DNA of 64,000 nt from Chloroflexota bacterium (GTDB taxonomy: Bacteria; Chloroflexota; Dehalococcoidia; Lucifugimonadales; Lucifugimonadaceae): NCBI GenBank assembly GCA_013204545.1, contig JABMNN010000097.1:36094-100093 (forward strand). Direction: 5' to 3'. Below the pieces are notes generated by a model. The model worked only from the letters and a program-made list of their open reading frames with translations. It was not told where the DNA came from and searched no databases. This document shows positions 10,046 through 18,907 of the stretch, one piece after another (the first letter of the stretch is position 1; the number at the start of each line of letters is the position of its first letter). The position numbers were made by a program, and so were the translations under genes.

Positions 10046-11032
10046 TTACGATTCCAGTGTGCGCTTCACGGCTGCCATGATTTTAGGTGCATCCGGGTAC
10101 ACGTGCTTTTCGAGCGATGGCGTATAAGGAATGTGAACTTGTTCCGAAGCTACCTTCTGGATCGGAGCCTGTAGTGACCAGAAACCCTCTTCAGCAACAA
10201 TAGATGCTATCTCGGAAGCGGCGCTACAAACCTTGTGAGCAGGATCTGCAATTACCAATCGACCAGTCTTCTCAACAGATTCGAGAATTGATTTCTTGTC
10301 AAGCGGAACCAATGTTCGTGGGTCAATTATCTCAACAGAAACGCCTTCTGCTGCGAGCTGATTGGCAGCGGAGATAGCGTGATTGACCGACCCACCAATA
10401 GCTACGATCGTGCAATCGGTTCCCTCGCGTACTACCTTTGCAACGCCAAAAGGAACCAATAGTTCCTCACCTGGAAGATCAGCATTATCTGGAACTTCAC
10501 CTCTCATACCGAAAAGCGTGCCATCTTCGAACACAATCGTTGGGTCGTCGTCACGGATCGCTGTTTTGAGCAATCCCTTCATGTCAGCCGGGTTCGATGG
10601 AACAACTATCTTGAGGCCAGGCATGTTCATGAACATTGGGTACGAACGATCTGAGTGGTGAGCAGCCGAACCAGCGCCGTAAAACATTGAAGCCCGAAAC
10701 ACTACTGGCAGAGTAGCTTGCCCGCCGAACATGTATCGCATTTTTGCGGCCTGGCTGATGAGCTGGTCCATTGCGACCCACATAAAACTGGTCAATGTCT
10801 CCACAATCGGCCGCATTCCAACAAGCGATGAGCCAATGGCGGCTCCAAAGAAGCCGTTTTCGGAAAGTGGGGTGTCGAGCACTCGCTTCTCGCCAAACTC
10901 GCTTAGCAAGTCGGCTGTCGCACCATAAATGGCCCGGCGAATGTCTTCACCTAAGATGAAAACACTTTCGTCGCGTCTCATCTCTTCTTGGATGGCCTGG
11001 TTGATTGCTTCTAAAAATACGGTCTGCGCCAT
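10046..11032 (-). CDS. acoB: 2-oxoacid/acetoin dehydrogenase E1 component, beta subunit
   Basis: The 328-residue length is typical of transketolase-like E1 beta subunits. It opens with a conserved helix and FILGEDI, then RVLDTPLSENGFFGAAIGSSLVGMRP, and has a C-terminal transketolase domain (VEIIDPRTLVPLDKKSILESVEKTGRLVI). E1 beta completes the thiamine-diphosphate site with E1 alpha and decarboxylates the oxo substrate. The alpha gene ends 57 bp upstream. Resemblance is shared by pyruvate, branched-chain and acetoin E1 enzymes; acetoin is favoured because an AcoX-like gene is nearby. Confidence 0.9.
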   Translation of the reverse strand: MAQTVFLEAINQAIQEEMRRDESVFILGEDIRRAIYGATADLLSEFGEKRVLDTPLSENGFFGAAIGSSLVGMRPIVETLTSFMWVAMDQLISQAAKMRYMFGGQATLPVVFRASMFYGAGSAAHHSDRSYPMFMNMPGLKIVVPSNPADMKGLLKTAIRDDDPTIVFEDGTLFGMRGEVPDNADLPGEELLVPFGVAKVVREGTDCTIVAIGGSVNHAISAANQLAAEGVSVEIIDPRTLVPLDKKSILESVEKTGRLVIADPAHKVCSAASEIASIVAEEGFWSLQAPIQKVASEQVHIPYTPSLEKHVYPDAPKIMAAVKRTLES

Positions 11033-11088
11033 GTTTATCTATTACCTGTGAACTGAGAAATATCTTGAAGAATGATTGAAAAGTTGAT

Positions 11089-12078
11089 TTATGGCAATGG
11101 AATTGGGTTTGCCCACATATCCTCAAACAGATCAGCTTCTTCAGGGAATGGACTGTTTCTAGCGAAGTCGGTCGCTCGTTCAACCTCCGCAACGGTCTCA
11201 GCATTTATCGCGTCACACTCTTCACGAGTAGCGATTCCCTGCGAGATCAACTTGGCCTCATGAATGTCGAGCGGGTCACGCTGGCGCCACATGGCAATTT
11301 CTTCCTTTGATCGGTACTCACCCCGGGCCACCCGCCCAAGACCCAACGAGTGCTCCTCGAATCGGTAGGTGAGGCCCTCAATGAGGGTTGGCCCTTCTCC
11401 GGCACGAGCTCTCGCAACAGCCGCAGAGGTTGCCTCGTACATAGCGATAGCGTCCTGTCCGTCAACCAGTATTCCCGGCATGTTGTAGGCAGATGCTCTG
11501 TCGGAAACGTGATCAACAGCCACGGTGTCGGCATATGAAGTCGTCACTGCGTACTGGTTGTTCTCGCAAAGGAAGATAACGGGCAATTTCCACACTGAAG
11601 CCAGGTTCATCGATTCGTGAAGCGCACCCTGATTTGAAGCTCCATCACCAAAGAACGCCATCGAAACGAACTTGTCGCCCCTAATATAGGCAGCGAGAGC
11701 GGCTCCGACAGCAACAGGAACCGATGACCCAAGAATTCCAGATTCCCCGAGAATTCCTATCGAATAGTCGGCAAGGTGCATCGATCCGCCTTTACCTTTG
11801 CAATACCCATCAACCCGGCCGTAAAGCTCAGCCATCGCCTTATCGACGCGCCCGCCTTTAGCAATTGGGTGACCATGTGAGCGGTGATTACCAGTAATGT
11901 AATCGGTATCTTCGAGCGCGGCACACGCTCCCACGGCTACAGCTTCTTCACCGATATACGGGTGGGCGGCTCCAGAGAACTCACCAGCCGAATGAACTTC
12001 CATAACTTTCAGTTCAAAGTTTCGGATCATCCACATTCGGCGAAGTATTAGCAACAACGTATCGCGGTCGATTTCCAC
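11089..12078 (-). CDS. acoA: 2-oxoacid/acetoin dehydrogenase E1 component, alpha subunit
   Basis: The 329-residue protein contains the thiamine-diphosphate motif GDGASNQG (from residue 144) ending in ENNQYA about 30 residues later. It also has KGKGGSMHLAD, the E1 alpha phosphate/substrate loop. GTG 12078 is the start. It is the first gene of the E1 pair, with 185 bp of non-coding sequence upstream that should hold the promoter. It works with the beta subunit, E2 and an E3 encoded elsewhere. Symbols acoA/acoB/acoC are by neighbourhood; a pyruvate or branched-chain role is not excluded. Confidence 0.9.
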   Translation of the reverse strand: MEIDRDTLLLILRRMWMIRNFELKVMEVHSAGEFSGAAHPYIGEEAVAVGACAALEDTDYITGNHRSHGHPIAKGGRVDKAMAELYGRVDGYCKGKGGSMHLADYSIGILGESGILGSSVPVAVGAALAAYIRGDKFVSMAFFGDGASNQGALHESMNLASVWKLPVIFLCENNQYAVTTSYADTVAVDHVSDRASAYNMPGILVDGQDAIAMYEATSAAVARARAGEGPTLIEGLTYRFEEHSLGLGRVARGEYRSKEEIAMWRQRDPLDIHEAKLISQGIATREECDAINAETVAEVERATDFARNSPFPEEADLFEDMWANPIPLP

Positions 12079-12263
12079 GGTTAACCCTCGGGTATCTCAG
12101 GCAAAGCAAGCCGCATGCATGAATCTAGGCGACAACTGCTTCGTACATATATCAACACAATTTCCGGGGAAACAACGAGTTCAGGGGAACTAGTAGACCC
12201 ACTGGAATTGCGAGATTATATCCCCGACAGATAACAATGTGTGGCAAGTTGAAGCTAGATCGA

Positions 12264-12560
12264 TCACGCGATAGTGACAAATACGATGACCGCAACAGCT
12301 CCAATATTCAACACAACCGCCAGCACGTACTTCGCAATGAACGATCCTTTGGACGTTTTGTGCCTAAACCTACGCATAGCCCAAATCCCGCCGGGCCACC
12401 CTCCAATTAGTGCCCAAACTAGAAGGGTTTCCTCTTTTATTCGCCATTGACCCTTCTTGGCACGGTGCTTGTCCAGCCAAATCGCAATCATCGATCCAAG
12501 ATTAATTGCAACCAAGATGGCGACGATGAAAAGTGTAATTTGTTGGGTTGATATTTCCAC
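12264..12560 (-). CDS. DUF1294 family small membrane protein
   Basis: The 98-residue protein has a hydrophobic N-terminal helix, the segment WLDKHRAKKGQWRIKEETLL, the family core ALIGGWPGGIWAMRRFRHKTSKGSF, and a C-terminal helix. This pattern is DUF1294, small inner-membrane proteins of unknown function, sometimes fused to cold-shock domains. It is a single gene on the minus strand between E1 alpha and gyrB. Confidence 0.85.
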   Translation of the reverse strand: MEISTQQITLFIVAILVAINLGSMIAIWLDKHRAKKGQWRIKEETLLVWALIGGWPGGIWAMRRFRHKTSKGSFIAKYVLAVVLNIGAVAVIVFVTIA

Positions 12561-12832
12561 TATCTATCCGATGCGCAAAAAACCGGTTGTGTCCGACCGA
12601 AATCTGAGCCAATTTTATACTGCGCTCAAACTGGGCGAAGACCGTCTGAAAATGTTAGAATCTAGTTCTCGTTTACACATTAGGTAGACGCACGCGAATC
12701 AAGCCTGATTCAACCCTGTTTTCCCACTATTCGCACACGCACAACAAAAGCTCTATCTGTGCATGTATCAGTGGTCACTCACGGTGGAGAATCGGATCAA
12801 AAGCGGACCGCACCACACGGTAAGGATCACGA

Positions 12833-15316
12833 ATGGCAAAGCGAAATAACGATAACGCCGATATCACTGGTGGCTCAGCCGAGTACACAGCAGACGATAT
12901 CACCGTCATGGAGGGGCTCGAGGCCGTACGGAAACGACCGGGCATGTACATCGGTACAACGGGCGCCGAAGGTGTATTCCACCTCATCCGAGAAATCGTC
13001 GATAACAGCGTTGACGAAGCTATGGCGGGTTTCGCAAGTCGAATCGATATAACAATCCACAAAGATGGTTCTGTTACCGTCATAGACGATGGCCGCGGAA
13101 TTCCGGTGGACAAGCACCAGAAGACCGGCCTATCTGCCCTCGAAACGGTAATGACAACACTGCACGCCGGAGGAAAATTCGGTGGCAAGGGTTATCAGGT
13201 CTCCGGTGGGCTGCACGGAGTTGGTGCCTCCGTTGTGAACGCCCTCTCAGAGAAGACCGAAGTCACGGTGCGTCGCGATAATACTGTCAATGTTCAGCGA
13301 TACGAACGTGGTAAGTCGGTCGGCGAAATGGAAGTTCGCAAGCAAACTGAATCCGACCTACCAGGCACCGGCACAACCGTCACGTGGATGCCTGATTCAA
13401 CAATCTTTCCTGAAATCAGCTACGACTGGGACATCATTTCTGCCCGATTCAAGGAAATGGCGTACCTGAATCAGGGCCTTACGATCCATCTTCGTTCGGA
13501 ATGGCACGACAGCGTTTGGCCGTTCAACGACGTGACTTACATGTTTGATGGCGGCGTTCGCAGCTTTGTACGATCACTCAACAGACGACGAGGCGCTGTA
13601 CACCCGACCGTCATGTACGCACAGGAAACTGTCGATGAGGTCATGGTCGAAGTTGCAATGCAGTACAACGAGTCGTTCATCGAAAACTGCCTTTCGTTCG
13701 CAAACGTCATCCGTACAGGAGACGGTGGTGCACACGTCACAGGATTCCGATCAGCATTGACCCGAGTACTGAACGATTTCGCAAAGAAAAACAACATGTT
13801 CGGTGCAGGTAAAGACGACATCAAGGCGCTCTCTGGAGAGGACACTCGTGAAGGCCTAATGGCAGTAATCAGCGTCAAGGTCAAAGACCCTCAATTCGAA
13901 GGCCAGACTAAAGGTCGCCTCGGTAACCCTGAGGTAAAGTCTGCTGTAGAGCAGGTTGTAGGTCGAAAACTAGCTGAATTCCTCGAAGACAACCCTGGTG
14001 ATGGCGCACTGATAATTAATAAGTCGACCACGGCTGCCCGAGCTCGGGCGGCGGCAAAAAAGGCTCGTGACCTCGTCATTCGTAAGAACGCAATGGACGG
14101 AGGCTCGTTGCCAGGCAAGCTAGCCGACTGCACAGAGAAAAACCCTGCTGCATCAGAGATTTACATCGTTGAGGGTGAATCGGCTGGGGGATCGGCAAAA
14201 CAAGGACGTGATCGCCAGTTCCAAGCAATTCTGCCGCTTCGTGGCAAGATTCTGAACGTTGAGAAAGCAAGACCGGAGCGAATGCTTGCTCACGAAGAAA
14301 TCGCCGCGCTGATTACCGCTCTTGGGGCAGGTATAGGTGAGGATTACGACGAAGCTAAACTTCGATACCACCGTGTGATCATCATGACAGACGCCGACGT
14401 TGACGGCGCACACATTCGAACACTGTTACTAACGTTCTTTTTCCGTAACATGCCGCAACTCATCGGTAACGGTCACCTCTACATCGCACAACCGCCGCTG
14501 TACCGAGCTTCACGTGGTAGGTCTGCAAAATGGCTGTATTCCGATACAGAGTTGGACGAATGGACCGCAAATCGTCTATACGGGGGGATTTCCGTCACCG
14601 CGGAATCGAACCCTGAACTTGAGCTGAAAAGCACGAAGATCGGCCGGGTTTTGACTCCAATCCGCGACTACATCGACTCGCTCGAGGTAGCCCGACTTTT
14701 GAACATTCCTGAAAATGTCATCACAAAGTTAGCTACTGATCCTGAGTATGCTTCGCTCGATTTCCGGCCTGAACGTAGGGATGAGCCAGCAAAACCAGTA
14801 GAAATTGAACAGCCATCGCTGTTTGATGATCCTGAAATTGAGTCTTCAGAAGCTACAATTGAAGAAGATGTAGAACCGGAAATTTTGCCGGATCGAACGT
14901 TCGACATCGACGGTTACACGCTAACCAAGGACATCTTTCAGAATCCCGCCGTTGTGCGTCTGCGTCTGATCTACCCAGCGATCAAAGAGGTTGTGGAAGC
15001 TGGATTATTCACTGTGTCAAAAGCTGACAACGTGATCGCAAAGAACGTTCCATGGAACGAACTGCCTATCACACTCGATAGCAGCTCTGATCGATCTGGC
15101 GTGAATATCCAACGCTACAAAGGTTTAGGTGAAATGAATCCTGAGCAGTTGTGGGGAACCACAATGGATCCGACCGAACGGTTAATGCTCCGGGTTACTG
15201 CCGAAGACGTAATGGTGGCAGATGACATGTTTAGGACTTTGATGGGTGACGACGTAGAACCCCGTCGAAACTTCATCCGAGCAAACGCACTAGAAGTGAA
15301 AAACCTCGATATTTAG
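12833..15316 (+). CDS. gyrB: DNA gyrase subunit B
   Basis: The 827-residue product carries the GHKL ATPase domain (VDNSVDEAMAG, DDGRGIPVD, GGLHGVGASVVNALS), the transducer, and the TOPRIM region with EGESAGGSAKQGRDR and ILPLRGKILNVEKAR. The C-terminal signature is QRYKGLGEMNPEQLW. Gyrase B drives ATP-dependent negative supercoiling. The protein is longer than the roughly 640 residues common in Gram-positive bacteria because of an insertion between TOPRIM and the tail (about residues 570-745). That insertion includes an acidic, low-complexity stretch near 640-690. AAGGA lies 7-8 nt before ATG 12833. The gene ends in a strong hairpin. Confidence 0.96.
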   Translation: MAKRNNDNADITGGSAEYTADDITVMEGLEAVRKRPGMYIGTTGAEGVFHLIREIVDNSVDEAMAGFASRIDITIHKDGSVTVIDDGRGIPVDKHQKTGLSALETVMTTLHAGGKFGGKGYQVSGGLHGVGASVVNALSEKTEVTVRRDNTVNVQRYERGKSVGEMEVRKQTESDLPGTGTTVTWMPDSTIFPEISYDWDIISARFKEMAYLNQGLTIHLRSEWHDSVWPFNDVTYMFDGGVRSFVRSLNRRRGAVHPTVMYAQETVDEVMVEVAMQYNESFIENCLSFANVIRTGDGGAHVTGFRSALTRVLNDFAKKNNMFGAGKDDIKALSGEDTREGLMAVISVKVKDPQFEGQTKGRLGNPEVKSAVEQVVGRKLAEFLEDNPGDGALIINKSTTAARARAAAKKARDLVIRKNAMDGGSLPGKLADCTEKNPAASEIYIVEGESAGGSAKQGRDRQFQAILPLRGKILNVEKARPERMLAHEEIAALITALGAGIGEDYDEAKLRYHRVIIMTDADVDGAHIRTLLLTFFFRNMPQLIGNGHLYIAQPPLYRASRGRSAKWLYSDTELDEWTANRLYGGISVTAESNPELELKSTKIGRVLTPIRDYIDSLEVARLLNIPENVITKLATDPEYASLDFRPERRDEPAKPVEIEQPSLFDDPEIESSEATIEEDVEPEILPDRTFDIDGYTLTKDIFQNPAVVRLRLIYPAIKEVVEAGLFTVSKADNVIAKNVPWNELPITLDSSSDRSGVNIQRYKGLGEMNPEQLWGTTMDPTERLMLRVTAEDVMVADDMFRTLMGDDVEPRRNFIRANALEVKNLDI

Positions 15317-15343
15317 GTGCTTCATGTGTGATAACAGCTAATT

Positions 15344-15380
15344 CGAAACAGCGCCTCTGATGACAAGAGGCGCTGTTTCG
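15344..15380 (+). terminator. hairpin terminator after gyrB
   Basis: A perfect 15-bp stem (15344-15358 with 15366-15380, loop of 7) lies 28 bp after the gyrB stop. The GC-rich core is flanked by AAAC/GTTT, as in bidirectional terminators. No long T tract follows. Confidence 0.75.
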
Positions 15381-15491
15381 CGTCTGAAACACGCCTTCCA
15401 TAGTGGGCTCTCGAACGTCCAAAAACCTCGACATTTTGGATGGAATTTCGGTCACTCAGCAGCGATCCGATTACGTAATACGCCAGCCAAC

Positions 15492-16076
15492 CTACACAGT
15501 GATAGTAATTTTGCCTTCAGGCGTCGATTCCCACAACTTGAAGAACGGTACGCCGCGACGCTCTAGTTCGTCGCCTCCGCCCTGATGACGATCTAGAATC
15601 GCCATCACTAATACGACCTGGCAACCAAATGCCTCTACGGCGTCAATCGCCGCAAGCAAGGCTCCGCCGGTCGATACAGTATCGTCGAACGCAGCGACTT
15701 TCATTCCGGGTTGAAGATTGCCCTCGATCTGTTTTCCGGCCCCGTGCTCTTTTTGTTCGGGTCTAACAAAAAATCCTGTCCAATTCTTGCCTTCGAGGCG
15801 TGATCTAAGCGCCAGAGACCCTACAATCGGAACGGCAGCCACCGTCGGACCACCGAATGCCTCGGCACCCGAGCCATCAATCGCAATGCTAAACGCCTTC
15901 GAAATCAGGTCTGCGCCTTCAGGGTCGGTAGAAAGCATCCGGCCGTCGAAGTAGTAGTTGCTTTTCTGGCCAGATGACAACGTGAAATCACCGAACCGGA
16001 GCGAATCAAGCTCCATAGCACGATCGTACAGGCGTGTAGCGATGCTGTTCAGGTTAGATCCTTCGGCCAATGGCAT
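15492..16076 (-). CDS. pyrE: orotate phosphoribosyltransferase
   Basis: The 194-residue protein has the PRPP-binding motif VAAFDDTVSTGGAL near residue 130, and FTLSSGQKSNYYFDGRML near the N-terminus, typical of PyrE. The RPEQKEHGAGKQIEG segment supplies the mobile-loop lysines. It converts orotate plus PRPP to orotidine 5'-phosphate in pyrimidine synthesis. It sits 17 bp downstream of nadD on the same strand, so obg-nadD-pyrE look like one operon. Confidence 0.92.
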   Translation of the reverse strand: MPLAEGSNLNSIATRLYDRAMELDSLRFGDFTLSSGQKSNYYFDGRMLSTDPEGADLISKAFSIAIDGSGAEAFGGPTVAAVPIVGSLALRSRLEGKNWTGFFVRPEQKEHGAGKQIEGNLQPGMKVAAFDDTVSTGGALLAAIDAVEAFGCQVVLVMAILDRHQGGGDELERRGVPFFKLWESTPEGKITITV

Positions 16077-16093
16077 CTGTGCGTGTTCTCCTA

Positions 16094-16714
16094 TTAGCGA
16101 TAAAGAGCAGTGGTTTCAATGTACTGAGCAACGGTTTCGGATATCAGATCGCTGACTGATCGTCCTGCCCGCAAACGGCTTCGGACCAGCGTCGCTGATA
16201 CGTCAATCATCGGTCCTTCAAAATACGCTGCCCCGCTCGCTGGGTGTGACTCGTCAAACAATTCAGCGTCAAATCTCTGACCAGGGCGACCGACCGCAAT
16301 GATCATTGCTAAACGAGCAATCTGGCCGGCACTCTTCCACCTATCCATCGATGCTGCCGAATCAGCACCAACGATCAAAAAGAATTCGACCGAATCGCCA
16401 AACAACTCATGTAAATCGCGCAGCGTATCGACCGTGTAAGTCGATCCATCACGAACGATGTCGATATTGGAAGCAACGAATTCAGGAATGTTGCCCAAAG
16501 CAAGTTCGACCATTTTGAATCGATCGCTGGCACTCGCCAGAGGCGGGTTTTCTCGAAGCCACTGGTCGGCCGTAACTACAAACAACACTTGATCAAGATC
16601 GAACGCGTCGAAAACGGCCCGAGCCACAGAGACGTGGCCAATATGAATCGGATCGAACGTGCCGCCAAACACTCCCACTTTCTTAGTGATGCGCGAAGGA
16701 GACATTATTCCCAA
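16094..16714 (-). CDS. nadD: nicotinate-nucleotide adenylyltransferase
   Basis: The product has the nucleotidyltransferase signature GVFGGTFDPIHIGHV near the N-terminus and the C-terminal motif SATLVRSRLRAGRSVSDL, corresponding to the usual SSTxIR of NadD. It adenylates nicotinate mononucleotide in NAD synthesis. Length (206) is normal. The start overlaps the obg stop by 10 bp, suggesting translational coupling; an internal ATG three codons later is an alternative. Confidence 0.93.
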   Translation of the reverse strand: MGIMSPSRITKKVGVFGGTFDPIHIGHVSVARAVFDAFDLDQVLFVVTADQWLRENPPLASASDRFKMVELALGNIPEFVASNIDIVRDGSTYTVDTLRDLHELFGDSVEFFLIVGADSAASMDRWKSAGQIARLAMIIAVGRPGQRFDAELFDESHPASGAAYFEGPMIDVSATLVRSRLRAGRSVSDLISETVAQYIETTALYR

Positions 16715-17994
16715 TCAAACTCCCAATCGCCGACAAGCACTGTGTCGCCTATCAATAAACCGGCACTATTAAGCGCTTTTGTAACTTTCAACTGTTCAAG
16801 ACGTCGGTGAAACTGTAACCGCGCTTCATGTGATTCCAAATTACTGCCTTTAGCGAGTCGCACAGCCTTCGGATGGACGATACGAAGTTGGCCTTCCGGA
16901 TCTCGAATTACGACGTCGGAAGATTTCCTGATATTTGGCCGAATGATAGGAATCTCTTCTTCCGCTATAGCCTCAGCATGAGGTTCATTTTCATACGATG
17001 ATCGCAGTAAATTGAACATCGCTTGTTTCAACTCTTCAATGCCCTCGTACGTGGCAGCCGAAACAAAAAGTGTTTCCGAATGAAGACCGTCAACCGTCTT
17101 TAGACTTTCTTTGATTTCGTCAATAAGCACTGCAACTTCATCGAGGTCGAGTTTATTTATCGCAAGGATCTGGGGCTTTTTAGCCAGATTTGCGTCGAAC
17201 TGAGTAATTTCCTCGTTAATGGCTTTGATTCGGGCTGGCACATCATCTTCACTGCCGTCGACAACGTGAACAAGCACTCGAGTTCGTTGAACGTGCTTAA
17301 GGAATTCGTCACCAAGTCCGATCCCAGTATGGGCTCCTTCAATCAGACCAGGAATGTCGACCGCAACAAAAGCCTGCGGACCAAACTCAACTACACCAAG
17401 AACAGGCTCAAGGGTAGTGAACGGGTAATTGGCCACTTTTGGTCGAGCTGCACTTATGGCGGTCAGTATGCTTGATTTACCAGCGTTCGGCATTCCAATG
17501 AGCCCAACATCAGCAAGAAGTTTCAAATTTAGACGAACACGTCGTATTTCACCGTCACCGCCAGCTTCAGCAAGAAGCGGTTCTTGATGAGTTGGAGTCA
17601 CAAAATGTGTGTTACCCCATCCACCACGACCACCTTCAGCAACAATCATTCGTTGACCATGCTGAGTTAAGTCGCCTATTAGCTCTTTATCTTCGCCGTC
17701 TTCCGAAATCCATACTTCCGTTCCAATCGGGACTGAAACTTCCATTGATGAACCTTTAGCACCAGATCTATGATGTCCTTCGCCATTGTTACCGTTTTTT
17801 GCAAAGAAATGTCGTTGCCAACGAAACTTTGTGAGGGTATTTACTGACGAATCGGCAATAAAAACTACGTCGCCACCATGGCCACCATCTCCTCCACCAG
17901 GCCCACCACGCGGTAGAAGCGCCTCTCTAATGAAAGCCACCTGTCCATTTCCACCGTTGCCGGCGCGCACTTCTATTACTGCAGAATCTAACAT
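16705..17994 (-). CDS. obg: GTPase Obg/CgtA
   Basis: The 429-residue protein has the glycine-rich Obg fold (RAGNGGNGQVAF, GGPGGGDGGHGGDVVF), then a G domain with P-loop GMPNAGKSSIL, switch region YPFTTLEP, DIPGLIEGA and NKLD. The C-terminal OCT-like domain covers about residues 345-429. Obg acts in 50S ribosome maturation and the stringent response. It is the first gene of the obg-nadD-pyrE cluster. The roughly 320 bp upstream are AT-rich. Confidence 0.95.
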   Translation of the reverse strand: MLDSAVIEVRAGNGGNGQVAFIREALLPRGGPGGGDGGHGGDVVFIADSSVNTLTKFRWQRHFFAKNGNNGEGHHRSGAKGSSMEVSVPIGTEVWISEDGEDKELIGDLTQHGQRMIVAEGGRGGWGNTHFVTPTHQEPLLAEAGGDGEIRRVRLNLKLLADVGLIGMPNAGKSSILTAISAARPKVANYPFTTLEPVLGVVEFGPQAFVAVDIPGLIEGAHTGIGLGDEFLKHVQRTRVLVHVVDGSEDDVPARIKAINEEITQFDANLAKKPQILAINKLDLDEVAVLIDEIKESLKTVDGLHSETLFVSAATYEGIEELKQAMFNLLRSSYENEPHAEAIAEEEIPIIRPNIRKSSDVVIRDPEGQLRIVHPKAVRLAKGSNLESHEARLQFHRRLEQLKVTKALNSAGLLIGDTVLVGDWEFDWE

Positions 17995-17999
17995 GTGAA

Positions 18000-18316
18000 A
18001 ATCTTAATCAATAAATATTTGTAGTTATTTAATATTCATATCAGTAAGCAATGTTGATATGTGAATAACGCTCTTAGTTTGAGTATAGAGGTACTGTTGA
18101 GAAACGGTTGGTAATGAGACGGCGTAGGAAGAAATAGTGGTTGAAAATAGTTCATCGGTTGAGGAATAGTTTTTACTAATTCACCGAAATACTTGAAGTA
18201 AACGTTGTTCAGATGTGAATTCACTTTTCTACTCAAGTAATCAGATACTTTCCACAAAAATGTAAGCGTAACAAAGGCTGAATCGACAAACGATTCACAG
18301 GGTGGCATACCAAAAG
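18000..18316. other. AT-rich non-coding stretch with a DnaA-box match
   Basis: No convincing gene was found here between obg and the DinB remnant. The minus strand carries one exact TTATTCACA (18068-18060), which fits the TTATNCACA DnaA box. Three looser CACA-ending matches (7 of 9) occur around 18212-18221, 18247-18256 and 18290-18299. The obg promoter should also lie here. A minor role in replication initiation is possible, but one exact box is weak evidence. Confidence 0.3.
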
Positions 18317-18809
18317 TCAGAGAATTTCCATGTCTCCAGGTGAATGTCCAAAACTTGTAAGCATCATTGCAATTTCGCTTCGATGTTGCGTACCGTGATT
18401 TATCACATGCAACATCATCTCCCAAAGAACTCTTTTACGTCTGCTGCCGTCGCTAACAAGGCGTTCGTAGGGCGTTTCCAGTTGCTCATCCGAATTGAGG
18501 TGTTTCAAGGCATTTAGTAACGTGTGTGTCAACCGAAATCCTATAATCCTCGATTGCTGTCACATCTGAGTAATATGCTGGCTGGCGATTAGGAATAGAT
18601 GGAACTAGGTTGTCTTTACTGAAATTCCATCATGCAACATGGCTCTCAATTACCTCAATCATGTGAACAGTTGTGTCTCGAATCGATGGTTGACCATCAA
18701 CAACTATCTCAGTTAACTGGGCAACTGGTAATTCGCCTCCAATAACGAGTAAGTGGCGATTCGACTCACGTTGATAGGTATACAGACGATTTATGGCATC
18801 GATGAACAC
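18317..18809 (-). pseudogene. DinB-family protein remnant, interrupted by a stop and a frameshift
   Basis: Reading the minus strand from about GTG 18809 gives a DinB-like N-terminus (INRLYTYQRESNRHLL, then PSIRDTTVHMIEV). An in-frame TGA follows directly after SHVA. The same frame continues with WNFSKDNLVPSIPN and TAIEDYRISVDTHV. Near 18520-18535 the homology moves to another frame, which gives HVINHGTQHRSEIAMMLTSFGHSPGD, the family's C-terminal half with its metal-binding histidine segment. One stop plus one frameshift means no intact product. The family normally has about 150-160 residues and this remnant covers nearly all of it, so the decay looks recent. Confidence 0.75.
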
Positions 18810-18907
18810 AAGAAAGCTTCTTTCACAGTCACAAGTTTCAGATCTAAAACCATAAAGAGCTTGCTGATACAGCAGATTCTTGTGTCGGAACCGAAAAGGT
18901 TCGAAGC

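Noticed and set aside
18036..18425. 129-codon minus-strand open frame in the AT-rich stretch
   Set aside because: It overlaps the DinB remnant in another frame, has an odd Phe/Tyr/Ser-rich composition and no domain.
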